The notes beneath the pieces were generated by a model. The model made no database searches and was not told the origin of the DNA. It worked only from the letters and a program-made list of their open reading frames with translations. This document shows positions 12,654 to 24,331 of a stretch of 64,000 nt of DNA, one piece after another. Made by a program: the position numbers and the translations under genes. The DNA is from Portunus trituberculatus. Its lineage: Eukaryota; Arthropoda; Malacostraca; Decapoda; Portunidae. Location of the stretch: NCBI RefSeq assembly GCF_017591435.1, contig NC_059304.1, positions 13,242,393 to 13,306,392 of the forward strand, read 5' to 3'. Each line of letters begins with the position of its first letter. Position 1 is the stretch's first letter.

Positions 12654-13183
12654 GGGAGACTGGGGTAAGTTGAGCCACTTATTATATTCAAGATTACTGC
12701 ATCAAAGCAATTTGCTGGTTATTAATATATATATGTGCATATATTTCAGGATGTTTTGCATCCCTACAAACAATCAAAATGAGTGTAAAGATAACTAAAT
12801 GCCTTTAAAACATAGCATGCAAAAAAAAAAAAAAAAGTAGTTGTGTTACAACTTACTCTGTGTATGGGGTAAGTTGAACACAGGTGAGGGATAAGTTAAC
12901 CATCCTCCCCATTCCCTACCCCTACCCTCCATCTCTTTAAATTATCTAAACACAATCCTCATGAAACTTAATACTAGAATAAATTCACTTCCTTGAGTGA
13001 AAAATTTTCTTTTAGACATGAATGTCTAACCACTTTACCCATGTGGTTCTCACCTTCACAGACTCCAGGAAATGATGCCCTCCTAATACATTTTTAGTCA
13101 CATGTTCTTCTTTTTTAATAGTTTCCCAGCAACAAGGGGTGGATCAACTTACCCCCTATGCTCAACTTACCCAAGACTTACCT
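12654..13183. mobile_element. ~530-bp element with GGGTAAGTTGAGC terminal inverted repeats
   Basis: The left end GACTGGGGTAAGTTGAGCC and the right end GCTCAACTTACCCAAGACTT are inverted. Additional internal copies (12862 plus, 13143 minus) occur. No coding capacity, so a non-autonomous MITE-like element. Confidence 0.6.
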
Positions 13184-13344
13184 ATAAGATATTAGGCTGG
13201 CTTATATTCTGGGGGAGATGAATGATAGTTTATCATTCATGGTTGATCTGTCCTTCACTTGTAATCTAAACTGGAAGCTTCACATCTCATCTCTTGTTAA
13301 AACAGTTTCTATGAAGTTAAGCATTCTGTGGGGTGGTTCATCTC

Positions 13345-14852
13345 ACACAATTTTATTAGATAAGATGAAAACCTTTTGATTCCACCCTATCAACTCCTCT
13401 CCTCCTGACTGATTGTCTTTAGCCTCTTTCTCACTGCTGAAATGTTGCATCTCTTGTTATCTTGTGGTAAATATTGACAAAAGGTTCTTTGTTTGCCAAA
13501 TATGGCCATTTGTCTCCTTACACCTTCTGAACAAATGCAAAATTTGATCTATTTTGATTCCCCTGACCAACTCAACCAACTTAATCCAAGTAAACTTAAC
13601 CCTAACACTAAACTAACCTAAGCTAAGCTAACCTAAGCTAACCTAAACTCAATATTATAACTTTTGGCACGATGTGCTCACTTCCAAAAGCATCAATAGG
13701 AGTCAGTAATAGTACACTGTGTGGAAAAAAGGAAAAAAAAAAAAAAAAACTTGCTAATTAGTCTACCTACTAGATGTGCAGTAGTGAGTGTACTGTACAT
13801 ACTAGGTAGTTTGTGTACCCCCACAACGTGCAGTGTGTCATGCGCTGCTGACAAGGGCAGGTTTTAAACATTTAGCTACTTGACCTCATTTAGGAGGAAG
13901 GTTTCAAGACAATCATACCCTTTCCAACAATCTGAAATTATTATGGTTCCCAGCTCAATCTTGTCCTTTATAATAGCAAGAAGAGTTTGGCTGTCTCACT
14001 TCTCCACCGGTACCATGAAGCAGCTTCGGGTTTCACGACACACACCACCGACCACCCACTGTCCATCGATGATTTGTCCAACATTATAATTATTTCCTCT
14101 TCCCAAACTTACTTTCATCAATCTCCACAATTTTTCCATCACCACCAATCTTCCTTCTCGCTTGATGCACCACTCAATTAATACTTCCCTGCAAAAACTG
14201 GCCCAAGTCACAAATGATGGTGTTAGCAAGCCCAAGTTCACTCTCTATGAACACATAGGAGAAGCATTCTCGTATATAACAGTTAACAAATATGAGAACA
14301 GTTTCCAGATCTAAATGTGCATTTTCAAAGAATGTGTTCTTAACACTCCTTGGCTCCACGTGCACTTCACTTTTTTCTTTTTTGGCCGAGAGCGCATTTT
14401 CTGACTACGCCATAACTTTTGTGAAAAATCCAATGTTGCAGGCTTGTCACACACCTCGCACTTCTTTTCATCTAGGATGAGTTTGTGGCGTACACAGACA
14501 TCGAAAAGAAGTCTAGCATTGCCTGTATATTTATGATAGAATTCCAGAAGGCCCGAGGTCGCAATCATGGCAATTCATGATGGCGGCGAGAAGAGGACTA
14601 AGTTCTCAACCGGCAGCAGACGTGGCAGTCTGTTAAAGCGCTGAAACATATAACATAAATAATAGGATAACAAAGGGCCACCAGGGCCCATCTAGGTTAT
14701 CCTGTATCCGTCGCACAGCGACCTCGTCATCAGTACTTAAAGATACACATACAAGTACACAATACATTATATACTAATTCTAAATATTTGGCCCATTAAC
14801 AGGGCTAAGTCCTGCAGCGAAATCCTCTACAATTTGTGGTCCCCATACATGG
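13345..14852. repeat. Duplication unit, copy 1 (A1+B1)
   Basis: 13345-13908 matches 14855-15420 and 13907-14852 matches 16684-17633, almost base for base. Relative to copy 2 it lacks the ~1.27 kb middle segment (15420-16685). Confidence 0.92.
13907..14580 (-). pseudogene. Merlin/ISXO2-like transposase, C-terminally deleted copy
   Basis: The same sequence as 16690-17360, including the same frameshifts and the internal stop before DSQTLL. The C-terminal catalytic Glu region is missing because of the deletion. Dead. Confidence 0.8.
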
Positions 14853-15820
14853 GGACACACAATTTTATTAGATAAGATGAAAACCTTTTGATTCCACCCT
14901 ATCAACTCCTCTCCTCCTGACTGATTGTCTTTAGCCTCTTTCTCACTGCTGAAATGTTGCATCTCTTGTTATCTTGTGGTAAATATTGACAAAAGGTTCT
15001 TTGTTTGCCAAATATTGCCATTTGTCTCCTTACACCTTCTGAACAAATGCAAAATTTGATCTATTTTGATTCCCCTGACCAACTCAACCAACTTAATCCA
15101 AGTAAACTTAACCCTAACACTAAACTAACCTAAGCTAAGCTAACCTAAGCTAACCTAAACTCAATATTATAACTTTTTGGCACGATGTGCTCACTTCCAA
15201 AAGCATCAATAGGAGTCAGTAATAGTACACTGTGTGGAAAAAAGGAAAAAAAAAAAAACTTGCTAATTAGTCTACCTACTAGATGTGCAGTAGTGAGTGT
15301 ACTGTACATACTAGGTAGTTTGTGTACCCCCACAACATGCAGTGTGTCATGCGCTGCTGACAAGGGCAGGTTTTAAACATTTAGCTACTTGACCTCATTT
15401 AGGAGGAAGGTTTCAAGACATTTATCCTTTTTTTGGGAGAGGCAGGAGGTGGCAAGAGGAGGGGGGGGGCTAACTCTAAGACCTGTAAGGGGACCGGCTT
15501 AACTCTCTTGGACCTGTTAAAGAAGTGTATGGCAACTAAGTGGACCTTTTTATTGATCTTAAGTTGCCCTTGGCCAGCTTTGCCTTCACATAAAGGGTTC
15601 AGTTCCGTGTACAAAAACAGGCTAAACAGAGTAACAAGATGTAAAAATACGGTAAAACTACAGAACCACTGCTTCCCCCCTTTCCTCTCCCCTCCCCCCA
15701 TCTCGCCCCCAACAAGCTTGGGGGACTGTGGGGAATTGTTTCTTTTTTTTTTTGGGGGGTGGGGCGGGGGGAGCAGGAGCCAAAAGGCGAGATAATGGCG
15801 ATCCAAAAAAATCTAAGGAC

Positions 15821-16165
15821 AAAAAACCTAACCTAACCCTAACAATAACATAACCTAACCTAATATAGCCCCCCCTCGAACCCTCCTACAAAACTAACCT
15901 ATCCTAACCTAATATAGCCCCCCCCGGAACCCCCCTACAAAACTAACCTAACACTAACATAAACCTAACCTAATGTGACTTTACCTAACCGGGGGGGCTG
16001 TGCTCCCAGGACCCCCTCCTACAACACTAACCTAACCCTAACAAACCTAACCTAGCCGGGGGGGTCACAGCCCCCGGACCCCCCTACAACACTAACCTAA
16101 CCCTAACATAAACCTAATCTAACCGGATCCCCCCCTTCAGCACTAACCTAACATATCCTTATACA
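15821..16165. repeat. Telomere-like AACCT-bearing degenerate satellite
   Basis: About five diverged units of ~65-75 bp combine AACCTAACCTAA tracts with a GC-rich linker (CCCCCGGACCCCCCTACAACA). AACCT is the arthropod telomere pentamer. Confidence 0.8.
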
Positions 16166-16303
16166 GATCGGCGTGGAGCAGTAATTCTAGAGAAGAACCA
16201 CGGGGGGTTAACAGTAAAGGCAGTCGCTGCTCGCTTCACGAACAGTGACAAACTGAATTATAACCTCTTCTTCGCACATCTACATATCGCCAAGAGCAAA
16301 CTG

Positions 16304-17360
16304 TCAACGTAGACAACAGAGCACAAAAACAATCATAAAATACTCACGGAGTTTGAAGGTGGGATCCAACTTCATGGAGGCGAGATATGGCGTACAGTAA
16401 GTTTGCTTGGAGAAAATTAGGATGTGTGGCGTATATGGATTGTAAAGTGCTGCAACTTCTTGTAGGAAAGCGTGAAATCTTTTATTTGGTTCCTTGTGCG
16501 CCATGATGAACATGGACCTCGCAAGGTAGCCCACAAAGTGCTTTTTCTTTCTTCCATACAGCGGCACTTTACATTTTACCTCACGCCACGTCCTCTCGAT
16601 GGTGTTGGTGTGTGTCGCCTTGTTGCAGGGGTCTACAAAGTTCACTGAATGATTCACTGTAAGGTGTTTAAAACCTTCATCCTGCAGACAATCATACGCT
16701 TTCCAACAATCTGAAATTATTATGGTTCCCAGCTCAATCTTGTCCTTTATAATAGCAAGAAGAGTTTGGCTGTCTCACTTCTCCACCGGTACCATGAAGC
16801 AGCTTCGGGTTTCACGACACACACCACCGACCACCCACTGTCCATCGATGATTTGTCCAACATTATAATTATTTCCTCTTCCCAAACTTACTTTCATCAA
16901 TCTCCACAATTTTTCCATCACCACCAATCTTCCCTTCTCGCTTGATGCACCACTCAATTAATACTTCCCTGCAAAAACTGGCCCAAGTCACAAATGATGG
17001 TGTTAGCAAGCCCAAGTTCACTCTCTATGAACACATAGGAGAAGCATTCTCGTATATAACAGTTAACAAATATGAGAACAGTTTCCAGATCTAAATGTGC
17101 ATTTTCAAAGAATGTGTTCTTAACACTCCTTGGCTCCACGTGCACTTCACTTTTTTCTTTTTTGGCCGAGAGCGCATTTTCTGACTACGCCATAACTTTT
17201 GTGAAAAATCCAATGTTGCAGGCTTGTCACACACCTCGCACTTCTTTTCATCTAGGATGAGTTTGTGGCGTACACAGACATCGAAAAGAAGTCTAGCATT
17301 GCCTGTATATTTATGATAGAATTCCAGAAGGCCGAGGTCGCAATCATGGCAATTCATGAT
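16304..17360 (-). pseudogene. Merlin-type (ISXO2-like) DDE transposase, frameshifted
   Basis: N-terminal CEVCDKPATLDF zinc-like segment, then VEPRSVKNTFFENAHLDLET, a shifted frame with VEIDESKFGK, YNVGQIIDGQWVVGGVCRET, TIIISDCWKAYDCL, NFVDP and HTNTIERTWREVKCKVPLYG, HFVGYLARSMF. These match the ISXO2-like/Merlin DDE family; catalytic D, D and E are seen at IDES, SDCWKAY and IERTW. Several frameshifts and one in-frame TGA (after MVPVEK) make it non-functional. Terminal inverted repeats were not determined. Confidence 0.88.
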
Positions 17361-17419
17361 GGCGGCGAGAAGAGGACTAAGTTCTCAACCGGCAGCAGAC
17401 GTGGCAGTCTGTTAAAGCG

Positions 17420-19855
17420 CTGAAACATATAACATAAATAATAGGATAACAAAGGGCCACCAGGGCCCATCTAGGTTATCCTGTATCCGTCGCACAGCGA
17501 CCTCGTCATCAGTACTTAAAGATACACATACAAGTACACAATACATTATATACTAATTCTAAATATTTGGCCCATTAACAGGGCTAAGTCCTGCAGCGAA
17601 ATCCTCTACAATTTGTGGTCCCCATACATGGGGATCATGTCTTATTTAACTATAGTAAATTTCTTATAAAACTATCATGCAGTGCTATACATAATTATAA
17701 ATCTAATAAATTTAAGTGCTTATCTAATCTGTTTTTAAACATTGTCAAACTAGTGCTATTTACAACCGTCTCTGGCAATGCATTCCAGAAGTCTACCACC
17801 CTATGACTAAAGAAATATTTTCTTATATCTAACCTGCAGCCTTGCTTTCTAATCTTCCTGCCATGATTTCTAGTCCTATTTCCTCCTCTAAGGTAAAGAA
17901 AGATCTCACATCTATGTAGTTTGTATCTGAGAACATTTTAAATAACTCTATCATATCCCCTCTTATACATCTCCTCTCAAATGAAAACATGTTTAATTCC
18001 TTTAATCTATCTCTATACTCCAGGCGCTTTAATGCTGGTATCATCCTAGTTGCTCTTCTCTGAACTGCTTCTAACATGTTGATATCCTGCCTATAGTGGG
18101 GTGACCAGGCCTGTATGCAATACTCTAAATGGGGCCTAACATAGGAATTATATAAGCTACGCACCACTTCCTTACTTTTATAACTAACATTTCTATTTAT
18201 AAAACCCAGGATCCTATTTGCCCTATTTCTTGCTTCTAAACATTGCTTTGAAAATTTCATAGTCCTGTCTATCACTACTCCTAAATCCTTTCCTTCCTCT
18301 ACTGCCTCTAGCCAACATCCCTCCATCTCATAGTTAAAGTTTGTGTTGTCTTTACCTAAATGCATAACCTGACACTTTTAGAATTAAACTCCATCTGCCA
18401 CCTGTCTGCCCATGCTATCAGCCTGTCCAGGTCTCGTTGTATTCTGTAATTGTCCTTTTCACCCTGTACTGCACATGCTATCTTAGTATCATCTGCAAAC
18501 TTTGATACTTTGCTACTAATTCCTATATCTAAATCGTTAATGTACACCAAGAAAAGAAGAGGTCCTAGCACTGATCCTTGGGGTACCCCACTAACCACTT
18601 CCTTCCACTCAGACATTGCCCCATTTAATACTACTCTCTGTTTCCTATCAGAAAGCCATTCACTAATCCAATCAACTAACCTACCCCTATCCCATGTAGT
18701 CTCAATTTGTACACTAGCCTCCTATGCGGTACCTTATCAAACGCCTTGCTAAAATCTAGATATATAACATCTATGCTATTTCCATCATCTAACTCCTTGG
18801 TAATATATTCTAAGATATCGAGCAAATTTGTAAGACAGGACCTCCCTGATCTAAAGCCATGTTGGGTATCTCTAATTAATCTATTCTCATTTAAATGCTC
18901 CCAAATACTACCCTTAATGATTTTCTCTAGTATCTTACATACTATACTAGTTAAACTGATCGGTCTATAATTATTCGCATCATCCTTCCTACCTTTTTTT
19001 AAATATTGGAGTATCTTAGCAAACCTAAGTGATCTTTCAAAGATTAACTTAAGTGCTTCAGAAATACTGTCTACACCCTCCCTAAGTACTCTGGCATGTA
19101 GCTCATCAGGACCACTGGCTTTCCTATCGTCTAGTTCAAGAATAAATTTCCTAATAATTCCCGGTTTTATATCAATATTTTCTAAAGCTCTTAAACTACT
19201 CGTCGCACTGTTTGTAACAGGATTTCCTATTCTTTCCTAGTAAATACTGAAGAAAATTGTTCATTCAATAATTCTACTATGTCTTCATTTTGATCCACTA
19301 CTACACCATCTTTTCTGAGTGGTCCAATCCTATCCTTATTTCTTTTATCACTGACCTTGTAATAACTATATAATTTTTGGGATCTTTACTCCCAGCTCTA
19401 GCTAGTTTTATCTCTGCCTGCCTTTTACTTTTTTATAACCTTACTCAAATCATCCCTGACCTGTCTGTACCTAATCAAATCTACATCTTCCCACTTTTCT
19501 GCAACTCTCTGTATGCCCTCTTCTTCTCTCTGATCTGGCTACCTATCTCATGAGTCCACCATAATGGCTTCCTGTTTCTCTGCCTTATATCTTTGTAAGG
19601 GATACACTGCATCACTATACCCTTTACTACAACCTTAAAATATCCCACATCTCCTGTGCAGTTTTATTTCCAAAACTATCTTCCCAGTTTACCTCTCCTA
19701 ATAACTGACGTAACCTACCATAATTGCCTTTCTGATAGTTTGGGACTCTAGTCTTATTCACTATATTATCCCTACTGGAATTAATGATAAATCTAACCAT
19801 CTGCACTAAATAGTTATCCTGAAAACTTTCCATAAACTTATTTTCACTAGCTAGA
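17420..19855 (-). pseudogene. CR1-like LINE, RT and 3' end, interrupted
   Basis: Minus strand. RT text includes KASGPDELHARVLREG, NYRPISLTSIVCKILEKII, LISDTQHGFRSGRSC, DVIYLDFSKAFDKVPHRRL, VPQGSVLGPLLFLVYINDLD and the box KFADDTK, then KDLGVVIDRTMKFSKQC, RPHLEYCIQAWSPHYRQDI. Frameshifts lie near 18360 and 18620. The 3' UTR (about 17420-17640) is partly shared with the duplication copy at 14640-14852. A later LINE insertion starts near 19856; the rest of its endonuclease resumes at 23088. Confidence 0.9.
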
Positions 19856-19944
19856 ACGTCGAACGTCGAGGAGGTAAGACGTGGTGTGTTTTGCTCCCGA
19901 TTTTTTTTTTTTTTGTTGATTTCGTTCTTTGTTGTTTTAGCAGG

Positions 19945-21201
19945 ATGTACGAGAACGACTGTAAGGTATGCAAAGGTGAGGTGAACAATAGGAGTAACTC
20001 CATCGCATGTGAATGTTGTGGAGATTGGTATCACACGCGATGTGTGGGCCTTAAGGAAGCCAGCCAGAAGGTACTGAGGAACGACTTCCTAATAGGCCTA
20101 TGCCCTGAGTGCCTAGACACTACCAGGGCATGGTGGGAGGAGAAACGGGTAGCAAAGGAAGAAGGAGGCACGGATGGAACAGGGGAGGGCCCTGACCCTA
20201 GTAGTCAAGGAGATGTGGAGGTGGAGGGGGGCGCCACAGGTGCGGTGACCCCACAGGAGTCCGACCACTCCTACAGCAACAAGGCTGTAACGGACTCCTG
20301 GTAACCGAGGGAAGGGGCAGTGAAGAGGTGATGGTGGAAAAGGACAGCAGTCTGGAGGAGGTAGGTAAGGAGCCAAAGGTACAGGAGGAGGCCAAGGGAG
20401 GGGCTAGGAGTAGGAGTGCACTAGATACCCCCAGCCAGACACGGGCCAACAGCAGAGGTACCCAGGAGGCCAATAGTAAGAGAGGGAAGGAGGACCAGGG
20501 CAGTGTTGGGAGTAGAGGCAGGAGTGGCAGAGGTAAGGGCCATAGTGAGTCGGCATGGATGGGCATAGGTCGGCAATCCTGGCGACATATCCAGGATGGC
20601 AAGCGGCTATGGCTGAAGACAGGGAGCAAAGTTAGGAGGATGTGGCTGTTTGGAGATAGCCTGATGAGAGGAGTAGAGAAAGAGATATACTCCTGTCGAA
20701 AGGTGGGTATAGAGTGATGGACAAAAGCAGACCAGGGGCCAATATTCGGGTCATCCGTGAGGCGGTGATGAGCTCCTTCACCAGATGGAGCCTGAAGACC
20801 TGGTGGTGGTAGAGGGAGGAGGAAACGGGCTGGAGGATATAGGAGGACGAGAGACAGTGAGAGTGATGGAGGAGATAGTCAGAGTGGTGGAGCGTAAAAC
20901 ACACAGGAGGCCCCTGGTGATGTGTATCCCTAAGAGGAGGGACAAGGAGGGTCAGGTCTTTGGCCGGGAGAGGAGATGGGTGAATGGAAAGGTAGTAGAA
21001 AGACTGGAAGACTGGAAATGTGATGGGATGCAGCTGTGGGAGAGGATGGACTGGAGGCAGGTGTGGACACAGGATGGCGTACACATGTCCACTATTGGAA
21101 AGGTGTGGGTGGCCTGGAACTTGGTGGAGTGGGCTCAGCGTTGGGAGGAAGGCAGCAGGAATAGGATAGAATCCAGAGAGAAGGGGCAGGTGTTTGTATG
21201 A
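19945..21201 (+). pseudogene. LINE ORF1: PHD finger and esterase-like domain
   Basis: Starts at ATG 19945 (MYENDCKVCKGEVNN). The PHD-like cysteines run CKVC...CECCGDWYHTRCVGL...CPEC. A Ser/Gly/Arg-rich linker follows, then MWLFGDSLMRGVEKEI (GDSL serine box), VVVEGGGNGLED (GGGN) and WTQDGVHMSTIGK (D-x-x-H), the signature of SGNH esterases. PHD plus esterase in ORF1 is known for CR1-like elements. Two frameshifts (near 20300 and 20717) break it. The stop TGA at 21199-21201 overlaps the ORF2 start ATG at 21198. Confidence 0.82.
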
Positions 21202-22373
21202 GAGAGGAGGACAGAAGCGTGAAAGAGAGCAGGTTACCGAGAGAAAGGGAACCTGCGGGAGGAGAGTGGGTAAATGTAAAAGGAAGAGGAGGTACCCACA
21301 GGGCGTCAGGATGCATGAGGATTGGGTGTGTGAATGTGAGAGGATGGGGCACTGGCAAGTTTGAGGATTTATGCAAGGAGCTGAATGAATGGAGCTTGGA
21401 TGTGGTAGGTATCACGGAGACTCACCTGCGGGACGTGGTGCATATGGAAGGAAATGAGTTTGTCATGATAGGGAAAGGGCGTAGAAAACAGGATAAGTTA
21501 GGAGGAGGCGTAGCCTTGCTCCACAAAAAGGTGAGGAACCTGAGAGTGGAAGAGCTGGACATAGGAGACAGTGCTGAGAGTGAGGACGTGCTAGCTGTTC
21601 GAGTGGAGTGCAGGAGTGAAAGTGGCAGAGCTGAGAGGATAGTCGTAGTGGTAGTGTATATGACAGTGGAAGGCGACAGAGCAGGTGTAAATGTGGGAAA
21701 TGATAAGATAGGTGTGCTCTTGTATGCAGATGATGTTGTAGTCATGAGTGAGTCGGCAGAAGAGCTACAGAGTATGCTTGATGTAGTAGATGGGTATGGA
21801 AGAGATTTTGGAGTGAGATTTAGTAGTGAAAAGAGTAAGGTAATGGTTGTGCATAGGTCAGAGGATGAGAGGAACCATGTGTGGAGATTAGGAGTGAATG
21901 AGGTGCAGCAGACAGATGAATATAAGTATCTGGGGATGTGGATGAGTCCGGATGGCTGTGTAAAGATTAAGAATGAGAAGATAAGTATGGCAAATCAGTG
22001 GGTAGGTCGTCTAGGAAGTGCAGCAAGGATGAGGGCGAGTAAATATGACGTGCTGCGAGAAGTTTGGAAGAGCGTGGCTGTTCCGAGCATCATGTATGGT
22101 ATGGATGTGATTGCTTGGAATGAGAGTGAACTAGATAAGTTAGAAATAGGGCAGAATAGAGTTGCAAGAATGGCACTTAATGCACCTAGATATGCAGCAG
22201 TAGAGGCCCTTAGGGGTGATATGGGTTGGAGCACTTTTAGAGAGAGATATGTGAAAGCGACCCTAAAGTATAAGGCTAGGTTAGAACGAATGAATGATGC
22301 AAGGATAGTGAGAAAAGTGTTTCTGTGGAATGTCAGGAGTAGCAAGTGGGGAAGAGGTGTGTCAGGCTGGTAG
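21198..22373 (+). pseudogene. LINE ORF2: endonuclease N-terminus fused to RT C-terminus
   Basis: Open for 391 codons. Residues ~40-150 are an apurinic-like endonuclease start (GCVNVRGWGTGK, LDVVGITETHLRD, KLGGGVALLHKK). After VVVVVYMTVEGDRAG the text jumps directly to DKIGVLLYADDVVVMSESAE, the RT palm, omitting the rest of EN and the RT fingers, while keeping the frame. Then EVQQTDEYKYLGMWM and VAVPSIMYGMDVIAWNESEL. Non-functional as an RT by itself. Confidence 0.85.
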
Positions 22374-22960
22374 CAAAGAGTGGGTTAGTAAGTAGTTGGG
22401 TTTTCAACAGGTAGAAGGAAGACATTTAGAGAGAGACTGGAGTATGATTGTTAGAAATGGAGAAGGTAGAGAATGGGATGTAAGGAAGTGGAAGAGTGAG
22501 ATTGACAGAGTAGTGAAAGGTGTGGGACTGGATGACTGGAGAAATAGGATGGAGCAAAAGAGTACCTTGGTATGGTATAGAGAGAAAGAGGCCCCAATGT
22601 ATGAAAAGTGGTATGACGGAAGCCTGGGTGGTGATCTTCTCTTCCGAGCTAGGGCACAGTGCATGGATGTGAATGCAAGGAATTATAGATGGTCAGAGTC
22701 CTGCAGCAAAGTGTGCCAGATGTGTGACTTGGGAGAGGATGAGACAGTGGAACATGTGGTGGTGGAGTGTGAAGTATGCCAGAGACAGGCATGAGATGAT
22801 GCAAGTGGTGCTGAGGGAGCTGGGGCATGACAGAGTGGAGATGACAGGAAGGGAATGGATGGTGTTGCTGCTGGGACTGTGTGGGAGACGAATGAAAGGA
22901 TGATTGAGGCTGTGAAAGAGTTCCTGGAGAGAATGTGGCGTGCCAGATGCAGGAACTAGT
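22374..22960 (+). pseudogene. LINE ORF2 C-terminal region, frameshifted
   Basis: Continues in another frame: RDWSMIVRNGEGREWDVRKW, EKEAPMYEKWYDGSLGGDLL and the zinc-knuckle-like CQMCDLGEDETVEHVVVEC, then REWMVLLLGLCGRR after another shift. Matches the broken copy at 5260-6580. Confidence 0.8.
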
Positions 22961-23088
22961 GGTGTGAAAGATGGTGATTGCCCTCTTTGTTGTCTGGTGT
23001 TCTTTTTGTTCCCTACAGGAGCTGCCGATACAAAGGCCTGACCCAGAAGAAATTCTGCGTCACCTGTACCATCAAGATCAAGATCAAG

Positions 23089-23268
23089 ATCTCCTACCAT
23101 CCTCTCCCAGTTTACTGACTTAAGATTAAAATCCCCTAAGATAATTGTCTGACTAGTACACCCCCTATTTATCTCATCTACCATAAGGTTGTCTACATCT
23201 GCTGACTGGTTAGGTGGCCTATAAAAAGCTCCTACTCTAATAACCTTACTTTTGTTTACTCAAACATC
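23089..23268 (-). pseudogene. CR1 LINE endonuclease fragment, 5' side of interrupted element
   Basis: Encodes GAFYRPPNQSADVDNL, TSQTIILGDFNLKSVNWERM: the LGDFN motif of LINE endonucleases. Continuous with 17420-19855 before the nested insertion. 5' truncated near 23268. Confidence 0.85.
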
Positions 23269-24330
23269 CAGCCATAAGGACATAAGAATTGGCGGAGTAA
23301 TACATATGCAGGAACAGGATATTCCCTGACTCCACAAGGAAACTTTCATTATTTTCCCTGTTGTTATTATGTTTTTGTTTGTGATTGCAGAGATCGCCGG
23401 TATATATTCATAAATACATAGAAAGATATAAAATGAAGCATTTCTTAACATTTGTCGTACTTGTATTGAAAATATTCTGCCGTTACAAGTCATTAAGTTT
23501 CCCTAGAGCATGGGGATTTGCCTTCCTTTCACAGTAGTTACTAGCGTAGAAATACAAATACATGTAGTACAATCATGTGAAGATCACGTGTTTTGAAATT
23601 GGTGCAATTATATAAAAATACAATTATAATTAAACTGATTGCACTCTTTAAATAATGATATCATTATCACGTTAACAGATATTATATGATAAAAATGTAA
23701 TGAACTACAGTGTGTGGCGTATTAAATAGTGTTCTCAGGCTCAGTGTGCTCCGGGAAGCAAGACGGAAACAACAACTGTGGACTTATTCTAGAGAAGAAC
23801 CAAAAAGACAAACACAATTAGCGGGAACCCAACCTTTACTTTTCCTAAGTTCCTGTCTTGTATCCGTCATGACACCTGTTACTTGTGGAGCCTGATAATT
23901 AATTAGTCTCTCATTTACCTGTGTGGCGAGTCAGGAGGCTGCATGACAGCTGAGACGGCGAGAAAGGCAGGAATACACAGGTCATCTCTACGGGGGCTGG
24001 CTCAATGGCTACCGCCTGCCTGTCTGGGACTGGGTCTGGGATCAGCTGATAGCACAGTCGCTGCTCGCTTTCCCCTGTCTCTCTCCCTCCTTGGTCCTCC
24101 ATGATTGTCAACTGCCGACTGCAACGACCGCCGAGCTAACTGTCTAGATGAGGGAAATATATTAATCGACTGATAAATGTCACAATGATGAAATATTTCA
24201 GTATCGTTTGGATCACTACTACCACGACTTGTCAGCACACTACATCGTCACCTGCCTGCCTCCCCATCTCTCTCTCTGCTGAGCACTTGCCTACCTATTT
24301 GTTATTATTATTATTTTTGACAGTTGCTCA
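23269..24330. other. No recognised gene
   Basis: AT-rich, with no domain-bearing frame. A (TTATTA)-type stretch lies at 24300-24315. Confidence 0.5.
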
Positions 24331-24331
24331 C

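Larger units (their letters stand above)
14853..17633. repeat. Duplication unit, copy 2 (A2+C+B2)
   Basis: Contains the additional middle segment with the satellite (15820-16160) and the C-terminal part of the Merlin transposase. The second boundary abuts the 3' end of the CR1 LINE. Confidence 0.9.
19856..23088 (+). mobile_element. Nested CR1-group LINE with PHD-esterase ORF1, internally deleted ORF2
   Basis: Inserted into the endonuclease of the minus-strand CR1: both flanks encode the two halves of NWERMVGDL|ASENKF. It contains ORF1 (PHD, basic linker, SGNH/esterase-like), ORF2 (endonuclease fused to RT end) and a 3' tail ending in (ATCAAG)n. It is 5' truncated or nearly so. Confidence 0.88.
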
